A stretch of DNA of 64,000 bases from Ostreococcus lucimarinus CCE9901 (taxonomy: Eukaryota; Chlorophyta; Mamiellophyceae; Mamiellales; Bathycoccaceae), in the NCBI RefSeq assembly GCF_000092065.1, contig NC_009361.1:372001-436000 (forward strand), in the 5' to 3' direction. Each line of letters opens with the position of its first letter. Positions within the stretch are counted from its first letter, which is position 1. Below are positions 1 through 9,930 of the stretch, piece by piece. A program made the translations under genes and the position numbers. The notes under the pieces were generated by a model. The model saw nothing but the letters and a program-made list of their open reading frames with translations, did no database searches and was not told the origin of the DNA.

Positions 1-1
1 T

Positions 2-70
2 TTGCGAGCGGAGGTGGGCGATTTGTCGCAACAGTTTGCGGATGAGATTAACGCGCTTCGACGCGAATAA
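2..70 (+). CDS. 3' end of an unknown gene (truncated by window edge)
   Basis: The first 70 bases are open in one frame and end in TAA at 68-70, giving a 22-residue C-terminus (LRAEVGDLSQQFADEINAL then RRE). The heptad-like spacing of hydrophobic residues would suit the end of a coiled coil. An A/T-richer tail with no other open frame follows, as expected of a 3' end. Nothing identifies the family; the start lies outside the window. Confidence 0.5.
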   Translation: MRAEVGDLSQQFADEINALRRE

Positions 71-172
71 GATTTGGTCGCGACGTCGCGAAAGCGTTTT
101 GTAAATAGATTTTAGAGTCAAAGAAAGAGTCGGATTACAACATTATTACTCCACCATCGTATTGGTGGATGT

Positions 173-173
173 G

Positions 174-205
<32 letters not shown>

Positions 206-206
206 T
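173..206. repeat. (GTGC)n microsatellite
   Basis: About 8.5 perfect copies of GTGC in 34 bases, in the convergent intergenic region before the kinase gene. Confidence 0.9.
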
Positions 207-380
207 CAATTCGTAAATAGTTGAAAAGTACATAGAAAACAGGAGCGACCAGCGTCTTGTCGTCGCCAAATATACATGTAAATCACGCCGCGTTCCGGTG
301 AATCCGCGGCGACCTTATTATTCGTTATCATACTTGTTTTGATCGTCATACTTTGTTCGACGACGTTTTCTTCCGAAAAC

Positions 381-401
381 ATCAATCAATCAATCAATCA
401 A
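381..401. repeat. (ATCA)n microsatellite
   Basis: About five perfect copies of ATCA immediately downstream of the kinase stop codon; non-coding. Confidence 0.85.
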
Positions 402-414
402 TTCATAATCCTCA

Positions 415-2526
415 CTAGTAAATTGAGGGATGGGAGCTCGAGGAAGATACCGGCGGAGGACGGCCTTTCCAATTCTCAGAGAGTCGCTTGCCCGAGGTCA
501 ACATCGATCCAGACGACGTCCTGGACAGAGGTGTATCACCCGATCCGTCGTGTGACATTCTCGAGCTTACGTTGAACTGTGATCTCTTTGAAAGCGATGG
601 TTGACGCATCATGCTTTGCGGTAAAACCACAGGCGACCCACGTTCGCCGATGAACGACGCCACCGTGCCGTCGAACACTCGATTCACAGCTTCGTCCGTG
701 ACGCAGAAAGACTTGATTCGCTCCATTTGCAACGTTTCGACCTTTGACAAAAGATCGGTGTGACGGAATAACATGATGTCAAACAACGCGCTCTCTTCGG
801 ATCCGCGCTGGATACCGAGTTCAGCGAGCGTCGCGTCGCGCTCAAATTTCAGAGTGGAGCGTACGCCTTGCAATTCGTCGGCGACAGTCACGAGCCCGGC
901 GCTCAAGCACGCGCTGATGAGCTCATCCAAGCTAATCATTCCACGATCGTGTGCCAACCCCATGAAACTTCTTGGCGCGGTTTCGTTTAAGAATTCAGAA
1001 AGCGAGCGAGAAGAATCCGAATTCGCCGTCAGATCCTCGTAACCGGGCGACATGGCGGTGTCATCGATACCGGGCGATCCCTCGGGAGAGTTCTGTGCGG
1101 ACTTGAGTAAGACCGCGCGATCATACTCTGTCTCGTCTACGTCCGCGGGAATGTTAAATCGTTCGAACGCGTCGGCGAGCTTGTTGAAAGATTCGCGCCT
1201 TTCTCTAGAACCGTCGGTAAAACTCCCTTCCTGGTGAGCCTCTCGCGCGTGCAACTCTCGGTACAACTTGTCGAGAACATCATGCGTTTGCGTCGCCTCT
1301 GCGTATCCCCTCGCGCCTCTTATCGTGGAATCTGAGCCAGACGTCGAGCCTCCAGCGTCGGAGTATCGCACCTTGTAAACCTTACCTCGCCGTACCGACA
1401 CGTCGGCGCGCATACCCAGCCATCGTCTCAGCACTTTCACATCCTGCGGTCGCAGCAACTCGGCTAACAACACTGCGGTGTGCTTTTCTAAACTTGCGTG
1501 CATAGTCAGCGCCGATAGTTGCCGTCTCGCTTCCCGTAACATGTGTTTCGGGACTTGAAGTTGCTCCGCTTGCGCCGCTCGCCTGTGCGCGGCATTTTTC
1601 TTTTGCTTGAGGCACGGATGCGCCGCCGCTTGCGCGGCGTTCATGCGATTCACGGGATTCAACCTGAGAAGCGAATGGACTAAATCACGAGTCAACGCAC
1701 TGATGGATTCATCCAAACTGTCGTACTCCGCACGAAGGACTTGAAATACCCCCTCGACTGAGTTCTGAAACGGCATCTTCCCCGAGCTCAACCAGTACAT
1801 AAATATCCCCACGGACCACATGTCCGACGCTTGCGAGTACTCACCACGCTCTTCGACTTCGGGCGCCTGAAACGAAGCCGCTCCCATGGGCGATGCCGAT
1901 GGTAAGCGCATTCCGGTTTCCGGACGAAGCTTTCGCACTCGGCCGAAATCAATGATTTTCAGCGTCACGTTTGCCGTCGCGTCGTCTGGCGCGTGTCGCA
2001 CCATGACGTTTTCCAGCGCCAAGTCTCGAAATACGTAGTCTTTCGCGTGCACGTACGCCACCGCGTTCGCGAGCTGTCTCATCAGATCCAACCGCACCTC
2101 GTGTTTCTTGTCTTCATTCGCGTCTTCGTAATCATTCAGCATCGTCAAATACTCCAACAACGACGTCCCGTCGACGAGCTCCATCACCAAGTGCACCTCT
2201 GCCGACGTTTGATACGCGCCGACGAACGCGACGACGTTCGGATGCGACATCGCGCTCAACGCCTCCACCTCCGCGTACGCCGCGATGCGATGCTCGTCCT
2301 CTCCGAACGCTCCCACGTGCGTTTCCTTCATCGCGCGTCGCGTCCCGTCGCTCGCCTCGACCTCGAACACCGTCCCCTGCTTCCCTCCCCCGATTTTCCT
2401 CCGCGCGACGTAATTCGCGTCCCATCGCTCGTCGATCCGCACCGCGCTCGGCGCCGACGTCGACGCTCGCGCGTCGCCCGCCTCCGCCGTCCCTCGCGCG
2501 CCCGTCGTCGACGCCGCGCACCCCAT
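415..2526 (-). CDS. Ser/Thr-type protein kinase with MGC (acylation) N-terminus
   Basis: Predicted 703-residue kinase. A full catalytic domain covers about residues 35-310: Gly-rich loop around 45-51 (KIGGGKQGTV), ATP-binding Lys at 67 (AMKE), helix-C Glu near 87, catalytic loop FRDLALEN (166-173), DFG at 193-195 and APE at 221-223. The usual HRD His is Phe. The roughly 390-residue C-terminal half has no recognised domain and is Ser-rich at its end. I chose the Met at 2524-2526 because it gives MGCAAS, an N-myristoylation/palmitoylation-type start suggesting membrane attachment. An in-frame start 89 codons upstream would add an Arg-rich extension encoded by tandem repeats and is less likely. 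Kinase group and substrate cannot be assigned. Confidence 0.9.
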   Translation of the reverse strand: MGCAASTTGARGTAEAGDARASTSAPSAVRIDERWDANYVARRKIGGGKQGTVFEVEASDGTRRAMKETHVGAFGEDEHRIAAYAEVEALSAMSHPNVVAFVGAYQTSAEVHLVMELVDGTSLLEYLTMLNDYEDANEDKKHEVRLDLMRQLANAVAYVHAKDYVFRDLALENVMVRHAPDDATANVTLKIIDFGRVRKLRPETGMRLPSASPMGAASFQAPEVEERGEYSQASDMWSVGIFMYWLSSGKMPFQNSVEGVFQVLRAEYDSLDESISALTRDLVHSLLRLNPVNRMNAAQAAAHPCLKQKKNAAHRRAAQAEQLQVPKHMLREARRQLSALTMHASLEKHTAVLLAELLRPQDVKVLRRWLGMRADVSVRRGKVYKVRYSDAGGSTSGSDSTIRGARGYAEATQTHDVLDKLYRELHAREAHQEGSFTDGSRERRESFNKLADAFERFNIPADVDETEYDRAVLLKSAQNSPEGSPGIDDTAMSPGYEDLTANSDSSRSLSEFLNETAPRSFMGLAHDRGMISLDELISACLSAGLVTVADELQGVRSTLKFERDATLAELGIQRGSEESALFDIMLFRHTDLLSKVETLQMERIKSFCVTDEAVNRVFDGTVASFIGERGSPVVLPQSMMRQPSLSKRSQFNVSSRMSHDGSGDTPLSRTSSGSMLTSGKRLSENWKGRPPPVSSSSSHPSIY

Positions 2527-3041
2527 CTCCGCGCCGTTCGATGGATTCGCGCGTCGGTCGCTTCGCGCCTCGGTCGCTTCGCGCGCGCGTCCCGTCGCGC
2601 GTCGTCGCGCGCCCTCGCGCGTCGTCGCGCGTCGTCGCGCGCCCTCGCGCGTCGTCGCGCGTCGTCGCGCGCCGTTCGCCGCCGCCCGCGCGCGCGTCCC
2701 CGACCGCGCGCCGCGCGCTGACGCCTCGCGACGCTTCGGCATCGCGCGACGCTTCGCTTCGCGCGAATCTCGCGCGGGCGTGGGTTCGGGCATGCGGCGC
2801 GCGTGGGTTCGGACATTCGGCGTTTATCTCTGTATGCACATACAGTCATACACCGTATACGATCACACACGCGCGCGCATCGCCTTTTCAGCGATCACAC
2901 CGCGGGATCGCGGCCGTTTGAAATCTCGCCGTTTGAAATCTCGCGCACGATGCCCGCGACGACGGATGCGCGCGCGCCGGCGACGGCGGCACACGCCGAC
3001 GCGATCGCTCGCGACGCCGCGCGACGCGGACGCGCGGCGAA
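2527..3041. promoter_or_regulatory. Divergent promoter region between kinase and amylase genes
   Basis: These 515 bases lie between two divergent genes and should hold both promoters and 5' leaders. They contain a GC-rich tandem repeat next to the kinase start (listed separately). A short direct repeat, CGTTTGAAATCTCG, occurs twice at about 2918-2946, and an A/T-richer patch lies at about 2815-2870. No further gene is supported. Confidence 0.45.
2596..2673. repeat. GC-rich 30-bp tandem repeat
   Basis: A 30-bp unit (GCCCTCGCGCGTCGTCGCGC plus 10 more bases) is repeated at 2611-2640 and 2641-2670, with a partial copy before it. Read on the minus strand in the kinase frame it would encode repeated GARRRATTRE units, but it lies upstream of the preferred kinase start. 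Confidence 0.8.
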
Positions 3042-6000
3042 ATGTCCGCGCCGCGCGCGGGGGTCGCGCGCGGCGCGCGAAACGCCGTGGGCGCGCCGCG
3101 ATGGACGCGCGGACGCGACGGCGACCGGCGAAAACCTCTGGCGACGCGCGCGCGCGCGCGCGACGACGGCCGGCGACGACGCGCGACGGGGACGCGATCG
3201 GCGCTGACGCGCGGGAGCGAGGGCGTTGAGGTGGCGAAACTGCAGCAGCGGCTCGCGGACGAGGGAATCGAGGACGGGGGCGCGGTCGATGGGTGCGTGA
3301 CGGCGATGAGCCGTTTATTTGAATTCGCGGCGCGCGCGCGGGACGCGGGACGCGAGGGCGCGAACGGGGAGGGCGGACGCGCGATCGAGCGGACGAGGAT
3401 GGAGAGGAGGGCGTTTGTGGACGATGGGGGGCGTTCGATGGGGAGACGCGACGCGGGATGACTGACGAGACGACGAGACGCGCGCGCGGCGATAGGACGT
3501 TTGACGAGGCGACGGAGCTGGCGGTGAAGACTATGCAGACGCGATACGGATTGCCGGCGAACGGGCAGTGGGGGGCGCTGGAAAGAATGATGTTTGAGGA
3601 GGTTGGGATTCATACCGATACGCCGAGGTTGGAGGCGTTGGCGCCGGCGAAGATGGGGACGCTGGCGGCGCGCGTGAGCGCGAGCGGCGGCGCGAGAGAG
3701 ACGCTGGCGCCGACGCTCGGCGCGAGAGACGGGGTGATGAGCACGTTCGGTTCCGCGGTCGCCGGCGCGGCGCTCGGTTTATCCGCGGCGTTTGTGATCG
3801 GTGCGGCGGATAACGCGCGTCGAGGGGGAGGCGTGCACGATTTCGTCGAAGACGCGCGAGTCAACTTGCTCGGGTTGGCGGGACTGTTTAAACCGTCGAA
3901 TTTCAAACGCCCGACGCGCGCGACCGCGGCGTACGATGACGACGTGGGTGGCGAGCAATACGAGGACAGACGTGATACGCGACGAAACGATGGTTGGGCG
4001 GACGATGACTGGCGCGGAAACGATCCCAGGCGCGGACCGGACGGCGGCATGCCGCCGGGCGCGAGCGAGGAGTACTACGGATACGACGCCCAGTACCACA
4101 CCTCGCGCACTCGCCGCTTGATGGCGGGCGCCGTATCCGCGGTGGTGGAGAGCGAACGACCGAAGCAGCGTCAAGGAACGTCGCGGCGACCGGGTGGAGG
4201 CGGTGCCAGGGCGCAGCGCGCACTCGCGGGCATGGATTTACAGCGCAAGCAGCAAGAGTTGGTAAACTCTCCCGAGCTCGAAGTTGAAGTCGAAGTCGAA
4301 GTCGGGGCGTCTTCGCGACCGATGGCGACGATGATGCAGCGCGTGCGACAAGGCTGGGATGCGAGCTTAGATGCGGTAGGCAACGTCATTCCGGATGCTA
4401 TCCCGCTCATCGGCAACGGGAGCGATTTCACCGCGCGAGCGCAACGCGAGCGCGACTTGAACGCTCGGCTCGCCGAGGCGCGTTACTACGCCGAGCTGGA
4501 ACAGCAAAAGCGCCTTAAGGCTGAAAAGGCGTTCAAGCAAAGTCATCAAAAGTGGCTCGATGCGCAGGCGGCGACGCGCGAGGTGCGCGCCCAGGCAGCG
4601 GCCACGGCGGCAAAATTGGGCGAACTCGAGGAGCGTCTGTTTAGCGAAGACATCTTCGACGACCACCCGGTGATGAACAAGGTGACGCAGTTGGAGAATT
4701 TGCTCAAGCAAGAAGCCAGAGAAGACAAAACGGCGGAACAACTGAAGAGTGAGCTCACTCAACTCGAAATGAACACCACGAGTCGCGTGAAGGATCTCGA
4801 GGAACAGGTCGCCGAGTTGCAACTCGAGCTCGAGACGCGCCCGGATTTACCGCGAGACATCTCCGCTCGCTTGGAAGCTCTGGAAAGCGCGATGACGAGC
4901 GGCACGTCTTACGATGCGGAATCGGCCACGGCGCGCGCAACTGGCTTGCAACAAAGCATTTCAGACGTGGGGGATGCGCTCGTGGAACTTCGCGACGGCA
5001 TGCGAGACGAGATGTACAAGGTGCAGAGCGAGCTCAACAACATCCATCCGCTCATGGATCACGGCGCTGGAAGAATTGATATTCTCTTCGCTAAACTTAC
5101 CGCGTTGGAGCACTCTGTGGATGCCATCAGCGACGGTGCGGCTTCGCAAATCGGACGCTTGTCTGCACAAATCGAACGACTGGAGAAGGCCCTCGCGGCG
5201 AGCTCGGGCGTCGTCTTCGAACCGTTCCCTGAGATCGAAGATATTGCCATCGAAGATCCGGCTCCGATGGTGGAGGAATTCGTCGAGAAAGAAGACGAAG
5301 TCACCACCGACATGTTTGCCCCGGTCGAGGAAGAACTCGCGGTTGAGGAAGACGTCGCGAGCAGCGTCGACAGCGCCGCGACGGATTTCTTTAGTTTGTT
5401 CCAAGACTCGGCGCAAATCACGCAAGCTATGCCGACGGCTGAACCGCCCCTCGAAATCGCGCCGATGCAAAAGGAAATCGTCAAAGAATCCGGCGTTTTA
5501 CCGCGCATCGCGACTGGGCGCGAGATCATGATCCAAGGTTTCCACTGGGAAAGCCACAACTTGGATTGGTACAAAATTGTGCAAGACAGACTTGGCGAAA
5601 TGAATCAAGCGGGATTTACTCAAGTTTGGTTGCCGCCTCCGGCGGATTCTCTCGCACCGCAAGGCTACTTGCCGCGCAATATGTATTCGTTGAATAGTGC
5701 GTACGGCTCTGAACAGGCTTTGCGAAACCTCATCGCGAACTGCAAGGAGCACGACGTTTTGCCCGTGCTCGACGCCGTGTTGAACCATCGCTGCGCCACG
5801 CACCAGGGCGCTGGGGGCAAGTGGAACCGTTGGGAAGGAACTGGTATGGACTGGGGTGAGTGGGCCATCGATAATAGGAATCCTGACTTCGCAGGTCAGG
5901 GTAACCACCCGACGGGCGATGAGTTCTCGGGGGCGCCCAACATCGATCATACGAATGAACGCGTTCGCAGCGACTTGGCCAAGTGGTTCCAATGGTTGCG

Positions 6001-6697
6001 AAACGACATCGGCTTTGGAGGAGTGCGCTTTGACTTCTCGAAGGGTTACGGCGGACAATTCGCCGGAGAGTACATCAAGGCGATGGATCCCGAGTTCGCG
6101 GTCGGAGAATACTGGGACACGCTCGCGTACGGCGCGGGATTGGAGTACAATCAAGACGCTCATCGTCAACGGATTGTTGACTGGATTGACGCGGCAGGCG
6201 GGAACTGCACCGCGTTTGATTTCACCACAAAAGGTATCCTTCAAGAGGCGTGTGGACGCTCCGAGTTCTGGCGTCTCATCGATAGTGAAGGACGCGCTCC
6301 AGGTGTGATTGGCTTGTGGCCGGCGCGCGCCGTGACGTTCATCGACAACCACGACACCGGCTCCACGCAAGGTCACTGGCCGTTCCCGAACGACAAAGTC
6401 GCCATGGGCTATGCCTACATCCTGACTCACCCCGGCACGCCGTGCGTGATGTGGGATCACTACTTCGATTGGGGTGAAAAGTTGTCGAACAACATCAAGA
6501 CGCTGATGGAAGCGCGTCAAAGTTGCGGCATTCACAGTCGAAGCAAACTTCAAATCATCGCCGCCAACGACGGTTTATACGCCGCTATCGTCGACAACAG
6601 GATGGCAGTCAAGCTTGGCCGCGACCACTGGTCGCCCGCCGGCGACGACTGGACCCACATTTGCGGAGATAATGACTGGAGCGTGTGGCGTCGTTAG
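3042..6697 (+). CDS. Alpha-amylase (GH13) with N-terminal peptidoglycan-binding-like and coiled-coil regions; join(3042..3292,3496..6697)
   Basis: Spliced protein of about 1150 residues that should hydrolyse alpha-1,4-glucan. The C-terminal ~390 residues are a plant-type alpha-amylase with intact GH13 motifs: DAVLNHR (about 842), GVRFDFSKGY with the nucleophile Asp (~930), GEYWD with the acid/base Glu (~955) and FIDNHD (~1034). A plant alpha-amylase C-terminal domain follows. The N-terminus is unusual: a plastid-like Arg/Ala leader, a peptidoglycan-binding-like fold (about 57-115, LQQRLADEG...GLPANGQWG), one hydrophobic segment (~171-190) and a long charged coiled coil (~395-520). The intron at 3293-3495 is inferred because it joins the two halves of the PGB-like fold across different frames. 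Starch is plastidial in green algae, so plastid location is likely but inferred. Confidence 0.88.
3293..3495 (+). other. Intron in the amylase gene
   Basis: The donor is GTGCGTGA directly after ...VDG, and the acceptor is ATAG before ACG TTT GAC. A CTGAC branch-point-like site lies at about 3466. Splicing restores the split codon GG|G and the motif DGTFDEATELAV, fusing two frames that are otherwise incompatible. Confidence 0.85.
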
Positions 6698-6995
6698 CGA
6701 GCGCTCCGTCTCGACTCAAACAAGAATCGCCGTCCACCGCGGCGCTGTATTTATTGAACATTAGCCGTACGCATCAGCTTTGCGTCACCACATCTCTCGC
6801 GCTGCGAAGCGTCGAGTTTAGCTCACGAGCTGTTGTATCACACTCACACACTCTCCCAACATCCATCCCCTCGAGCGTTCGCCATCCGCCGTCGCGTCTC
6901 GCCGGCGTCGAGCCGTCAACCGAATCGAACTATCGCCACACAACCGCGCGCGCGCGTTCGAGATCGTCCCGAACGCGCATCGGAACAGAGACACG
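6698..6995. other. Intergenic region upstream of the fibrillin gene
   Basis: This stretch of 298 bases between two co-oriented genes contains the amylase 3' end and presumably the fibrillin promoter. Nothing recognisable was found beyond short CA-rich runs near 6838-6860. Confidence 0.4.
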
Positions 6996-8129
6996 ATGCG
7001 CGCCATCGCTTTCGCACCGTCCGCGCGCGCGCGCGCGCCCGCGCGCGCGCGCATTCCCGCTCGACGTCGCGGCAGGGACGAAAATAGCACCGCGCCGAGA
7101 CGCGTTCAAACGACGCTCGTGACGCCGCGGACGCGCGCGCTCGAGCGCGGACGCGTCGCGCGCACCGTCGCGGATGAGTACGCGATGACATCCGAGCGCG
7201 AGGGCGCGAACGAGGGTTTCGGAACGAACGAGGAGATGTCAGACGACGTGCGCGCGTTGACGACGCTCGTCGCCGATAGCGACGGCGGCGCGGCGTTGGG
7301 GGCTGACGCGCGGAAGGACGCGGATGCGATGATAGGGAAACTCGAGAGCGTGGGTGCCGACGCGATGGTGAAGCCGAACGACGATCCGAAGATCTTCGGG
7401 TATTACGATGTGAGTTACGTATCCGTCGGAGAGAAGCAAGTGGGAAATCCCGCGGGCGGACGGTTTCGGTCGCCGTTGGGACGGTTTTTGTTCAAGACGA
7501 TCGGGCTCGAGCAAAATTTGTTCGCACCTAATAAGATTGAGAATCGCGTGGCGTTCACGTTGTTTGGGTGCTTGCCGGGGGAGGTGACACTGGAAGGAAC
7601 GTTTGCGCCGGCGGAGGGCGTCGACGACGGACGTACGGTGAAGGCTTCGTTCGGACCACCGGGAATCTCCGTCGCGGGCGGGCCGAAGTTGCGAATCGGC
7701 CCAAAGTCTAGCGTCGTACTCAGCACGACGTATTTGGACGATCACGTCCGTTTGGGGAAAGGATCGCGCGGGAGCTTGTTCGTGTTCACGAGAAAGTCTG
7801 AGGAGAAGGCGGAGCGTGATCACAGACGGTGGGGCATCGGAGGATTGGCGATCGCCATCATGCTCTTAACCGCGCTCGGTCTCGGTATTTTCGGCGTGCA
7901 CGAGCTTAGAACGACGAGTCATACGCTGTATTCGGTAACGGTCGTGCTTGCGTCGGCGATTTCTCTCGCCATGGCGTACATTTTGCGCGACGGCGGAATC
8001 GTCGCCGAGGACGCCGACCTCGACGACGACGTTGGCGAGTTGAGCGAACAGCAAAAGGCGTTCCTCTCCAGAGGACGCGGCGACGGCGAGAATAAAGGCG
8101 AAAACGTGTTCAGTTCGCAAAAGGCGTAG
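6996..8129 (+). CDS. PAP/fibrillin family plastid lipid-associated protein with two C-terminal membrane segments
   Basis: The protein has 377 residues. The first ~65 residues are Arg/Ala-rich and resemble a chloroplast transit peptide. The central part (about 125-260) carries the plastid lipid-associated/fibrillin fold: DPKIFGYYDVSYVSVGEKQ, then PAGGRFRSPLGR and VAFTLFGCLPG. Fibrillins bind lipids in plastoglobules and thylakoids, and this one should act in the plastid. Unlike typical fibrillins it ends with two hydrophobic segments (about 280-302 and 312-330) and an acidic tail, suggesting membrane insertion. The start is the first in-frame ATG after a stop. The subfamily is not resolved. 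Confidence 0.85.
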   Translation: MRAIAFAPSARARAPARARIPARRRGRDENSTAPRRVQTTLVTPRTRALERGRVARTVADEYAMTSEREGANEGFGTNEEMSDDVRALTTLVADSDGGAALGADARKDADAMIGKLESVGADAMVKPNDDPKIFGYYDVSYVSVGEKQVGNPAGGRFRSPLGRFLFKTIGLEQNLFAPNKIENRVAFTLFGCLPGEVTLEGTFAPAEGVDDGRTVKASFGPPGISVAGGPKLRIGPKSSVVLSTTYLDDHVRLGKGSRGSLFVFTRKSEEKAERDHRRWGIGGLAIAIMLLTALGLGIFGVHELRTTSHTLYSVTVVLASAISLAMAYILRDGGIVAEDADLDDDVGELSEQQKAFLSRGRGDGENKGENVFSSQKA

Positions 8130-8202
8130 CTTCCTGGCGATCACGACAACTTTTAATTTTAAATTTAGTTTTGTCGCGCGAGCTGTGCTATTACATTCTT
8201 CA

Positions 8203-9057
8203 TCACTTCGGCTTGATAATATCAAGCGTGTCGCCATCTTCTAATCCGTACGTCTCCGGGGTCTCGTTCCCCCTGACCACGTCACCGTCACATACCACCG
8301 TGAGTTGTTCCGAACCGAGCAAACACGTCATCTCGCACCACTCCGCGCACTCGCGCCAAGCGCCGACGATTTTCGCAAACGTCCACGTCTCACCCACGCG
8401 CCGCTCAAACTTGTCACCATTCGGCAACTGAAAACTCACAGTTATCATATTTCCAGTCTCTTCATTCAAATTCCCCTCGATCACGTCTACGCCACCGTCC
8501 TTGTCGCCGTTATTCACCACCTCTCGCACGTCCTCGTCGTCCTCGTCGTCCTCGTCGTCGTCCACCGCGTGCGCCTCAACCGCTCGCGGCACGTACGCCG
8601 GCGGCGGTCGTTGCGCCAGCGCATCGCAGGCGCTTTTCAACGCTTGCACGCTCTCCAGCGTCGCATCGCTCGACCCCACGCCTCCATCGTCGCTCTTATT
8701 CTTTTTACTCCGCGGAAGCGACGCCGTCGCCTCGGCGAACCGCGCGTCCGCCGCCCTCCTCTTCGTCTCCCTCTTCTTCGCCGACGACGGCGAACCGCGC
8801 GGCGACCCGTCGGTGGCCGTGGCGATCATTTCGCTGATTTTCGCATCGAACGCGCGCGCGTCGTCGTCGTCGTCGTCGTCCGAGGACGCTTTTCCCGAAG
8901 TCAACTTGAGCGCTCCGCGCAACGGTGTCGATTTCTTCGTCCCTGGCGCGCGCGCGCCGGCGAGCGCGTCGTCGTCGTCGCTCCACGACACCTCTAAAGT
9001 CGTGTTCCTTCGCCCGAATAATCCATCGTCGTCGGAGTCGTCGTCGGATTCCGGCAT
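8203..9057 (-). CDS. Acidic protein with C-terminal SUMO-like (Rad60-SLD-type) domain
   Basis: The protein has 284 residues. The first ~200 are low-complexity, rich in Asp/Ser/Lys, with poly-Asp runs encoded by TCG/TCC repeats (8528-8565 and 8860-8885). The last ~80 residues (NMITVSFQLPNGDKFERRVG ... GLEDGDTLDIIKPK) have a ubiquitin/SUMO-like beta-grasp pattern of the kind found at the C-termini of Rad60/NIP45/Esc2 proteins. There is no terminal di-glycine, so it is a built-in SUMO-like domain and not a conjugated modifier. Rad60-type proteins act in genome stability, but that role here is inference. It converges with the fibrillin gene, 73 bp away. Confidence 0.75.
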   Translation of the reverse strand: MPESDDDSDDDGLFGRRNTTLEVSWSDDDDALAGARAPGTKKSTPLRGALKLTSGKASSDDDDDDDARAFDAKISEMIATATDGSPRGSPSSAKKRETKRRAADARFAEATASLPRSKKNKSDDGGVGSSDATLESVQALKSACDALAQRPPPAYVPRAVEAHAVDDDEDDEDDEDVREVVNNGDKDGGVDVIEGNLNEETGNMITVSFQLPNGDKFERRVGETWTFAKIVGAWRECAEWCEMTCLLGSEQLTVVCDGDVVRGNETPETYGLEDGDTLDIIKPK

Positions 9058-9173
9058 GCCGAGGCGCGACGTGCGGCGCGAAGCGAGCGTCGACGTCGTA
9101 CGCTTACATTCATTTACAATGACTCTACTTCGACAGTTGTGACAAAACGGTTTTCGCGATCGTTACTAGCGCT

Positions 9174-9653
9174 CTACGACGTCGCCGCGCTCGCGGCGGA
9201 CGACAGAATGATCCCGACGATCATGCCGTACAGCGCCAACGCCTCGGCGAAGATCAAAATCAAAATCACCCCGACGAACAATTTCGGCTGTTGCGCGTTC
9301 GCCCTGACGCCCGCGTCGCCCACGATCCCGATGCACATCCCCGCCGACAGTCCGCTCAGGCCGCACGCCAACCCAGAGCCGAGATGCGCGTATCCCTGGA
9401 ACAGCGTGTACGACGACGCGTCGATGTTCGTGCTGATCACCACCGCGATGATCAACCCGTATATCCCGAGCACGCCCGCCATGACCACCGGGACGATGGA
9501 TTTCATCACCAACTCCGGCCGCATCACCCCCATGGACGCGATGCCGACGCCGGACTTCGCCGTGCCGTACGCCGCGCCCATGCAACTGAACACGAGCGCG
9601 CTCGTCGCGCCCATGAACCCAAAGAACGGCGCGACTTCATCGCTCGTCGACAT
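9174..9653 (-). CDS. V-type H+-ATPase proteolipid subunit c
   Basis: The protein has 159 residues and is the membrane rotor proteolipid of the vacuolar ATPase, with the expected four hydrophobic helices forming two related hairpins. The proton-carrying Glu of helix 4 is present at residue 137 ([10 protein letters not shown]). Length and the [13 protein letters not shown] start match the family, so the Met at 9651-9653 was taken over upstream in-frame Mets. It is divergent from the Rav1/DmX homologue, whose product in other eukaryotes assembles the V-ATPase. The 277-bp gap between them holds a telo-box palindrome. Confidence 0.95.
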   Translation of the reverse strand: MSTSDEVAPFFGFMGATSALVFSCMGAAYGTAKSGVGIASMGVMRPELVMKSIVPVVMAGVLGIYGLIIAVVISTNIDASSYTLFQGYAHLGSGLACGLSGLSAGMCIGIVGDAGVRANAQQPKLFVGVILILIFAEALALYGMIVGIILSSAASAATS

Positions 9654-9816
9654 CGCGCGTCGGATGTCGCGTCCCGCCGTTCGCCGCTCGCCCGGTCGTC
9701 GCGTTCGCGCCGTTCGTTCGCGCCGTTCGCCGCGCGTCGAGGTGCGCCGTCGCGCCGTCGCGCCGATCGCCGATCTCGAGATCTTCGCGTCGATCGAGGG
9801 CGTCCACGATGGTACA

Positions 9817-9845
9817 TCTAGGGTTGTGCGACGCACAACCCTAGA
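9817..9845. promoter_or_regulatory. Perfect 29-nt palindrome containing two inverted telo-box cores
   Basis: Arms of 14 bases (TCTAGGGTTGTGCG and its exact complement) flank a single A. Each arm contains TAGGGTT/AACCCTA, the core of the plant telo-box promoter element. It sits in the divergent promoter between V-ATPase subunit c and the Rav1/DmX homologue. A dimeric binding site is the natural reading; a hairpin in the transcript is an alternative. Confidence 0.6.
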
Positions 9846-9930
9846 CATCGCCGATTTTTCGCCCGCGCGCGTCCGACGGTTGGCGCGATGGACGCCATCG
9901 CGTCGCGCGTCGCGTCGACGCGCGCGCGCG

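Larger units (their letters stand above)
71..414. other. Intergenic region with two tetranucleotide microsatellites
   Basis: These 344 bases separate the end of the first gene from the 3' end of the kinase gene, so two transcripts converge here. The only structure seen is two microsatellites, listed separately, and a relatively A/T-rich stretch typical of 3' regions in this window. No conserved open frame was recognised. Confidence 0.5.

Noticed and set aside
173-401. Short regular repeats as a possible CRISPR array
   Set aside because: They are simple tetranucleotide microsatellites without spacers, in a eukaryotic context.
9139-9930. Upstream open part of the Rav1/DmX frame
   Set aside because: It is antisense to the well-supported V-ATPase subunit c gene and shows no conserved sequence; it is a GC-driven shadow frame.
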